Part shown: positions 58,527 through 64,000 of the stretch, piece after piece | Layout: the number at the start of each line of letters is the position of its first letter | Numbering within the stretch: the stretch's first letter is position 1 | From: Streptomyces alboflavus | Lineage (GTDB): Bacteria; Actinomycetota; Actinomycetes; Streptomycetales; Streptomycetaceae | Assembly (NCBI RefSeq): GCF_000716675.1 | Contig: NZ_JNXT01000040.1 | Location: 1-64,000, forward strand | DNA: 64,000 bases | Direction: 5' to 3' | Notes under the pieces: generated by a model | What the model saw: only the letters and a program-made list of their open reading frames with translations | What the model was told of the DNA's origin: nothing | Databases searched by the model: none | Program-made: the position numbers and the translations under genes

Positions 58527-59891
58527 GTGGAACTAGCTCAGCGACCCTCGATCAGCTGGCGGTTCCGGGCCCTGGTGGCGAGCTATGCCCTGTCGGCGTA
58601 CGGAAACTTCCTCAACCTGATCGCCCTGAGCCTGTTCACGTACGAGGCCGTGGGCAGCGCCCTGGGCATCGGTGTGGTGATGGCGCTCCGGCTGTTCTCC
58701 GGCATGCTCGCCGGCCTGGTCGCGGGTGCGCTCACCACGGCCCTCGGCCGCCGTACCGTGATGATCGGCGCCGACGTGGCGCAGGCCCTGGCGATGGTGC
58801 TGCTCGCGGTCGGCTCCCGTGATCCCGCGCTCGGCCTCCTCCTGGGCGCGGTCGTCGTCCTCGGCGCGGGGAACACCTTCTTCACGGTGGCGCTGCGCAG
58901 CGCCGTGCCCGTGATCGTCGGCCATGACGCGCGGACGCGGGCCAACGGGCTGCTGGTGACGGCGCGTTCGGTCGCCACCGTCCTCGGCTACGGCTCGGCC
59001 GCGGCCATCATCGCCCTCGGCGGGTACGCACTCGCCTTCGCGGTCAACGGAGCGACCTTCGTGGTGTCGGCCGCGGCGGTGCTGGTGCTGCGGCCGCGCA
59101 CCGATACCGAGGACGGCACGGGCGACGAGACCGTGGCCGAGGACGGCACCGGCGACGAGCCCGGGCCGCAGACGAGCCCGGCGCGGCAGCGGGGCAGCCT
59201 CGGTGTTCGGCTCGGGATGGGGGGAATCCCCGCGCTGTTGCTCGGGACGATCCTGCTGCGCGGCACCGACGCGTTCGCTTCCTCCTCCCACAACGTGGCC
59301 CTGCCGATCGTGGCCTCCCTCGAGTCCCCGGACGATCCGGCACTGTTCATGACCCAGTTCTGGGCGGCCTGGGCGATCGGCACCTTCCTCTCCCACCAGC
59401 TGCTCAAGCGGCTGTGGCGTGAAAAGGCGTACGGCGAGCGCGCGTTCGCGATCGGCACCGGCGCCATGGCGGTCTTCTTCGTGTGCGCCTTCACCGGACT
59501 GCCGGTTCCCGCACTGATCGCGGCCGCCCTCGCCGCGGGCATCGCCGACGGCTGCACCGAGATCGTGTACGTCTCGCGGTTGCAGGCGGCGCCCGAGCGG
59601 GAGCGCAACCGGCTGTTCGGCCTGTCGGCTTCCGCCGAGACCGCCGGTTTCACCCTCGGTATGATCGCCGCGGCCGCCGCGCTGGAGGGCTTCCCCGTGC
59701 TCGCGGTTGTCGCCACGTTCCACGGCGCCGCCCTGTGCGGGGCGTTGGCGCTCTTCCTGGTCACCCTCGCCCGCCGCCACGGCGGGGCCGAGCGCACCAC
59801 GCGCAGTCCTGGTTCCACGGCACCACTGTCAGCTGATGAAGGGGAGACACATGGCACGCGTACGGGGGCAGGCCCTTTGCCGAGGGCCTGA
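58527..59891 (+). CDS. MFS transporter, exporter-like
   Basis: A 454-residue major facilitator with 12 predicted helices (the first LVASYALSAYGNFLNLIALSL). It has an acidic, repetitive cytoplasmic loop at about 190-220 (EDGTGDETVAEDGTGDEPG) between helices 6 and 7, and an extended hydrophilic tail. It resembles DHA3-type drug and macrolide exporters. GTG 58527 has GGGGAG nine bases upstream. Its last 41 bases overlap the polyketide synthase start in another frame, so it is likely co-transcribed and exports that product. Confidence 0.88.
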   Translation: MELAQRPSISWRFRALVASYALSAYGNFLNLIALSLFTYEAVGSALGIGVVMALRLFSGMLAGLVAGALTTALGRRTVMIGADVAQALAMVLLAVGSRDPALGLLLGAVVVLGAGNTFFTVALRSAVPVIVGHDARTRANGLLVTARSVATVLGYGSAAAIIALGGYALAFAVNGATFVVSAAAVLVLRPRTDTEDGTGDETVAEDGTGDEPGPQTSPARQRGSLGVRLGMGGIPALLLGTILLRGTDAFASSSHNVALPIVASLESPDDPALFMTQFWAAWAIGTFLSHQLLKRLWREKAYGERAFAIGTGAMAVFFVCAFTGLPVPALIAAALAAGIADGCTEIVYVSRLQAAPERERNRLFGLSASAETAGFTLGMIAAAAALEGFPVLAVVATFHGAALCGALALFLVTLARRHGGAERTTRSPGSTAPLSADEGETHGTRTGAGPLPRA

Positions 59892-62800
59892 GTCGCAGCT
59901 CACCGGGGACGACCCTCGCGACGCGCTCCAGGCCCTGCTCCGGGCGGCGGCCGCCACGGGCGGCGCGGGAGTGGTGGCGGTGGGCCCCGAAGGCCGGGCC
60001 ACCACGCATGCGTACCCCCAACTCCTCGACCTGGCACGGCGGTTCCTGACCGGGCTGCGCGCACACGGGGTGCGGCCCGGGGACCCGGTGGTGCTGTGCG
60101 GGCTGCCGCTCGACGAGTTCTTCCCGGCCTTCTGGGGATGCGTACTGGCCGGAGCCGTGCCCGTGGCCGTCACCGACCCGCCCGCCGTGGGCTCGGTGGC
60201 CGCGCAACGCCTGGCGCACACCCGCGCCTTGCTGAAGGATCCCCTCGTCCTCACCGACGCCCCGGGCCTGGCCGACCTCGCGCGCGCCGGTCTGGACGAG
60301 CGGGCGGGCCTCGCCGCCGACTGCCTGCGACATTCGCCGTCGTACGACGAGTACCTGCCGAAGCCGTCCGACACCGCGCTGCTGATGCTCTCCTCCGGCA
60401 GCACGGGCGCACCCAAGGCCGTGCGGCTCACGCATGCCGGACTCGCCGACTTCGCCGCCAGTACGCGCCGGATCCTGCCGGTGCGGGCGGGCGACGCCTT
60501 CGTCAACTGGCTGCCGGTGGACCACAGCGGGGCGTTCCTGCTCTACCACGTACTCCCGGTCTTCACGGGCTGCACCAACGTGCACGTGCCCACCCAAGCG
60601 GTGCTGACCGACCCGCTGCGCTGGCTCGACCTGCTCCACGAGCACCGCGCCCAGCACAGTTGGGCGCCCACGTTCGCGTACCGGCTGGTGGCCGACGCGC
60701 TTGCCGAACAGCCGTACCGGACCTGGGACTTGAGCGCACTGACCTCGCTGCTGTGCGGCGGCGAGCAGATCACGTTGCCCGTCCTGCGGGCCTTCCTCGA
60801 CGCGACCGGCGGCTTCGGCGTCCGCGAGCGCCACCTCTTCCCCGTCTGGGGCATGGCCGAGACCGTCACCGCGATCACCTACGGCCGCCTCGACCGGCCG
60901 GGCACCGTGCACCGACTGGTCAAGTCCAGCCTCGACGGGGAGCTCCGGAGCGCGGCCGTGGACACCCCCGACGACCAGTGCGTGACCTTCGTCGCGGCCG
61001 GTTCGCCCGCCCATGGCACGGCTCTGCGGATCGTCGACAGCGGGGGCCGGCCGCTGGCGGGCGGCAGGATCGGGCAGTTGCAGGTGCGGGCGCCCGCGCG
61101 TCTGACACCGGGATACTTCGACAACCCGGACGCCGACGCCGCTGCCTATCCGCAGGGCCAGGAGTGGCTGGACACCGGGGACTTGGCGTTCCTCGCCGAG
61201 GACCAGGTAGTGATCACCGGGCGCCGCAAGGACGTGATCATCCTCAACGGGCACAACGTGTACGCCCACGAGGTCGAGACCGCCGCCGAGGCCGTGGTGG
61301 GGGTGTGCGCCGGCGAGGTGGCCGCCTGCGGCATACCCGACGCGGAGCGCGGCACCGAGCAGCTTGCCGTGTTCTTCGTCGGCCGCGGCGCGGAGGACGA
61401 CGCCCGCATCGCACGGGAGGTCAAGGCGGAGCTGTTCACGCGCCTGGGCCTGACCGCCGCGCACGTCCAGGCTGTCGAGCGGGCTGAGTTCCCGCGTACG
61501 CCTGCGGGGAAGGTACGGCGCACCGAGCTGCGCGACCGGTTCGTCGAAGGGCGCCTGCGCACGGACCCCGGGACCGCCGGTGACTCCGAGAGTCCCGCGG
61601 CAGCGGGCGACGACGTCGGGCGAGCGGTGCGCGAGGAGCTGGCCGAGGTGCTGGGCCGTCCCGCCGCGCGAGACATGCCCTTCTATGAACTCGGGATGAC
61701 CTCGCTGCAGTTGGTGCGGCTGCGTGGACGGCTCGAAGAGCGCCTGGGCCGGGCGATCGCCCCGATCGCGGTGTTCGAGCACCCCACGGCGGCGGAGCTC
61801 ACCGAGCACCTCACCGCGGAAGGAGCCAACGTCACTACGGATGCGGCCCACGTCGCCACGGACGCTGCCCACCCCGCCACGGGCGCGGCGCACCTGGCCT
61901 CGGACACGGCGAGCCCGACCCGGCTCGCGCGTCAGTCCGAGACCGCCCCGGCGGGCACGGATCAGCGGATCGCCGTCATCGGCATGGCGCTGCGCTTCCC
62001 CGGTGCCGACTCGCCCGAGGAGTTCTGGCGCAACCTCCGGGACGGCGTCAACTGCCTCACCGTCTTCGACGACGGCCAACTGCGGGCCGCGGGTCTCACC
62101 GCCGAGCAGGCCACGGCCGCCGACCGGGTGCCGGTCGCCGGAGTGCTCGACGGCGCACTGGACTTCGACGCCGACTACTTCGGCCTCAACCCCAAGGAGG
62201 CCCGGCTCACCCACCCGGCACACCGCCTCTTCCTGGAGTGCTGCCATCGGGCGCTGGAGGACGGCGGCTACGCGGGCCCCCAACGGGACATCAGGGTCGG
62301 CGTGTTCGCCGGTACGGGCATGCACCTTTACGACCACCAGCAGACGGGGCCGTCCGCGACCGCCGCCCCTTCCGCGGACGTGTACGCCGACGAGGACCCT
62401 GCGACCGCGATGCAGAGCACGCTCGGACAGCAGCCCGACTTCGTGGCCACCCGGGTCGCCTACCGCCTGGGCCTCACCGGGCCCGCCATCGGCGTGCAGA
62501 CGGCCTGCTCCACGTCGCTGGTCGCCGTGCACCTGGCGGCGCAGGCCCTGCTGACCGGCGACGCGGACATCGCGCTCGCCGGCGCGGCGGCCGTGCACCT
62601 GCCGCAAGAGACCGGCTACCGCAGCCATCCGGGCTCCATCCTGTCGCCCACCGGCCGCTGCCGGGCCTTCGACGCGGACGCCGACGGCACCGTGGGCGGC
62701 AACGGAGTGGCGGCCGTGCTGCTCAAGCGCCTGGACCGGGCGCTCGCCGACGGGGACACGGTGCACGCGGTGATCCTCGGCTCGGCGGTCAACAACGACG

Positions 62801-64000
62801 GCGCCCAGAAGGCCGGCTTCAGCGCCCCCGGCATGGCCGGGCAGGTCGAGGTCGTCCGTGCGGCGCTGCGCCGGGCCGCGGTACCGGCCGACACCCTCAG
62901 CTATGTGGAGGCGCACGGCACGGGGACGCCGCTGGGGGATCCGGTGGAGTTCGAGGCGCTGGGGCGGGCGCTGGGAGAGGGGACGGGACGCTCCGCGTTC
63001 TGCGCGGTGGGCTCGGTGAAGCCCGCCATCGGGCACCTCGACAGCTGCGCGGGCATGGCGGGCCTGATCAAGACCGTGCTGATGCTGCGCCACCGCACCC
63101 TGGTGCCGACCCTGCACCTCACCCGCCCCAATCCCCACCTCCAGCTGGACGGCGGGCCCTTGCGGCTCGTCGGCAAGACGCAGCCGTGGACCGTACCGGC
63201 GGGGACGCCGCGGCGCGCCGGGGTCAGCGCGCTCGGGGTGGGCGGCACCAACGCCCACGTCATCCTGGAAGAAGCCCCGCTCCGCCGCCCCGGGACGAGC
63301 CTCGGCAGGCCCGCCCTCGTCCCCGTCTCGGCGCGCGACACCGAGGCGCTGGGGGAGTTGACCGGGCTCTTGCGCACCCGTCTGCGGTCCGCGCCGGACA
63401 CGTCCCCCGCCGACGTGGCGGCCACGCTGGGGTGCGGCCGCCCGCACCACGCCGTGCGCAGCGTGGTCGTGGGCGGCGACGCGGCTGAGCTCGCGCGCGC
63501 CCTGGAACAACTGCCTGCCCCGCCCCAGCCGTTCGGTCGGCCGGCGTTCGCCTTTCCCGGCCAGGGCAGCGCGCGCGGCGGCATGGCCCGCGGGATCCAT
63601 GCCGGGTTCGCCGAGGCCCGTGCGGTCCTTGACCGCTGTGAGCGGGTCTACGCCGACGAGTTCGGCGGCACCCTGCTGCCACTGCTGCTCGGCGAGAACG
63701 GCGACGCCGACCAGGTCTGGCCCACGGAAGTGGCCCAACCCGCCCTGTTCGCGCACCAGGCGGCGCTGCTCGCGGTCTGGCGGGCCTGCGGGGTGCACCC
63801 TGCCGTGCTCCTCGGCCACAGCGTCGGCGAGTACGCGGCGCTGCACGCGGCCGGAGCACTCACCGTCGACGACGGACTGCGCCTCACCGCCCGTCGCGGC
63901 CGCCTCATGCACCGGGACGGCAAGCCCGGCGGGATGCTCGCGGTACGCACCGACCTGGCGACCGCCCACCGCACCGCCGCCACCTCGGGCGCCGAGGTGG
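59851..64000 (+). CDS. Type I polyketide synthase, loading and first module (incomplete)
   Basis: An open frame from ATG 59851 (AAGGGGAG eight bases upstream) runs past the window edge, 1383 residues visible. Order: an acyl-adenylating domain (core LLMLSSGSTGAPKAV at about 178-192, WLDTGDLAF, TPAGKVRR near 550); an acyl carrier domain with Ser618 in ELGMTSLQLV; a ketosynthase with Cys886 (QTACSTSLVAVH), His1022 (EAHGTGTPLGD) and His1062 (PAIGHLDSCAG), all intact; then an acyltransferase with Ser1324 in LLGHSVGEYAALH. The adenylation-carrier start suggests activation of a free carboxylic acid starter. Further modules lie beyond the window. Confidence 0.93.
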   Translation, partial: MARVRGQALCRGPESQLTGDDPRDALQALLRAAAATGGAGVVAVGPEGRATTHAYPQLLDLARRFLTGLRAHGVRPGDPVVLCGLPLDEFFPAFWGCVLAGAVPVAVTDPPAVGSVAAQRLAHTRALLKDPLVLTDAPGLADLARAGLDERAGLAADCLRHSPSYDEYLPKPSDTALLMLSSGSTGAPKAVRLTHAGLADFAASTRRILPVRAGDAFVNWLPVDHSGAFLLYHVLPVFTGCTNVHVPTQAVLTDPLRWLDLLHEHRAQHSWAPTFAYRLVADALAEQPYRTWDLSALTSLLCGGEQITLPVLRAFLDATGGFGVRERHLFPVWGMAETVTAITYGRLDRPGTVHRLVKSSLDGELRSAAVDTPDDQCVTFVAAGSPAHGTALRIVDSGGRPLAGGRIGQLQVRAPARLTPGYFDNPDADAAAYPQGQEWLDTGDLAFLAEDQVVITGRRKDVIILNGHNVYAHEVETAAEAVVGVCAGEVAACGIPDAERGTEQLAVFFVGRGAEDDARIAREVKAELFTRLGLTAAHVQAVERAEFPRTPAGKVRRTELRDRFVEGRLRTDPGTAGDSESPAAAGDDVGRAVREELAEVLGRPAARDMPFYELGMTSLQLVRLRGRLEERLGRAIAPIAVFEHPTAAELTEHLTAEGANVTTDAAHVATDAAHPATGAAHLASDTASPTRLARQSETAPAGTDQRIAVIGMALRFPGADSPEEFWRNLRDGVNCLTVFDDGQLRAAGLTAEQATAADRVPVAGVLDGALDFDADYFGLNPKEARLTHPAHRLFLECCHRALEDGGYAGPQRDIRVGVFAGTGMHLYDHQQTGPSATAAPSADVYADEDPATAMQSTLGQQPDFVATRVAYRLGLTGPAIGVQTACSTSLVAVHLAAQALLTGDADIALAGAAAVHLPQETGYRSHPGSILSPTGRCRAFDADADGTVGGNGVAAVLLKRLDRALADGDTVHAVILGSAVNNDGAQKAGFSAPGMAGQVEVVRAALRRAAVPADTLSYVEAHGTGTPLGDPVEFEALGRALGEGTGRSAFCAVGSVKPAIGHLDSCAGMAGLIKTVLMLRHRTLVPTLHLTRPNPHLQLDGGPLRLVGKTQPWTVPAGTPRRAGVSALGVGGTNAHVILEEAPLRRPGTSLGRPALVPVSARDTEALGELTGLLRTRLRSAPDTSPADVAATLGCGRPHHAVRSVVVGGDAAELARALEQLPAPPQPFGRPAFAFPGQGSARGGMARGIHAGFAEARAVLDRCERVYADEFGGTLLPLLLGENGDADQVWPTEVAQPALFAHQAALLAVWRACGVHPAVLLGHSVGEYAALHAAGALTVDDGLRLTARRGRLMHRDGKPGGMLAVRTDLATAHRTAATSGAEV

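Noticed and set aside
59761..63969. Very long open frame on the minus strand opposite the polyketide synthase
   Set aside because: Long antisense frames are common in GC-rich coding DNA. The plus strand has an unbroken polyketide synthase with all catalytic motifs, and the minus product is low-complexity Arg/Gly/Val.
1..64000. Search by eye for tRNA, rRNA and integrase-linked attachment sites
   Set aside because: No cloverleaf, ribosomal RNA or integrase gene was seen; the 31-bp repeats at 45986 and 47006 are not next to a tRNA.

Overview
The window looks like a Streptomyces (or close actinomycete) chromosome segment: GC-rich throughout, third codon positions almost all G or C, frequent GTG starts, many 1-4 base gene overlaps, several apparently leaderless promoters, and families typical of that genus (MMPL exporter next to a NarL-type two-component pair, ABC-F protein, ECF41 sigma factor, PucR-type regulator, CGNR zinc-finger protein, type I polyketide synthase). 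It reads as an accessory stretch rather than a core region.

Layout. 0-11 kb: unrelated small-molecule and regulatory genes (GNAT, DUF1330-like, methyltransferases, YrhB/Imm35-like protein, TetR with a divergent O-methyltransferase, DinB-like, GrpB, an acyl-CoA-dehydrogenase-like flavoprotein, a Tat-exported amidohydrolase, CGNR regulator). 11.5-18.4 kb: ABC-F ATPase with a leader and a strong terminator, an MMPL exporter, and a divergent histidine kinase/response regulator pair. 18.4-23.1 kb: three translationally coupled genes (caspase-like protease, unknown 430-residue protein, ComEC-type metallo-beta-lactamase hydrolase) facing a DUF2235 protein whose nucleophile serine is replaced. 23-30 kb: MerR and TetR regulators with partner genes and a SulP transporter. 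30.4-34 kb: membrane-spanning STAND-type NTPase coupled to a small partner that shares its N-terminal motif. 34.3-36.5 kb: NDH-2-like oxidoreductase and ECF41-type sigma factor.

36.7-45.7 kb: a YqiJ-like membrane protein, a YqiK-like flotillin, a 1608-residue AAA ATPase and a PucR/CdaR-type regulator on the minus strand. The same operator, TTGCCG-N5-CGGCAA, lies upstream of both the first gene and the regulator. A leader hairpin, a strong internal terminator hairpin and a GT-rich hexamer repeat add further control points. 45.9-50 kb: a broken aldo-keto reductase between 31-bp direct repeats, a Fic/Doc-like toxin-antitoxin pair with a palindromic operator, and a low-GC ECF sigma-factor trio.

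50-56 kb: a compact biosynthetic operon in which the set [ketoacyl synthase III, acyl carrier protein, RhlA-like alpha/beta hydrolase] occurs twice and is followed by a glycosyltransferase. This suggests a glycosylated acyl ester or lipid product. 56-58 kb: a stomatin/NfeD pair, the second SPFH module of the window. 58.5-64 kb: an MFS exporter overlapping the start of a type I polyketide synthase (adenylation, carrier, KS, AT) that runs off the window.

The best candidates for undescribed systems are the caspase/ComEC-type hydrolase operon, the flotillin/giant-AAA system with its paired operators, and the duplicated KSIII-ACP-hydrolase glycolipid-like cluster. All functional statements come from reading the sequence and from family knowledge; no database search was run.
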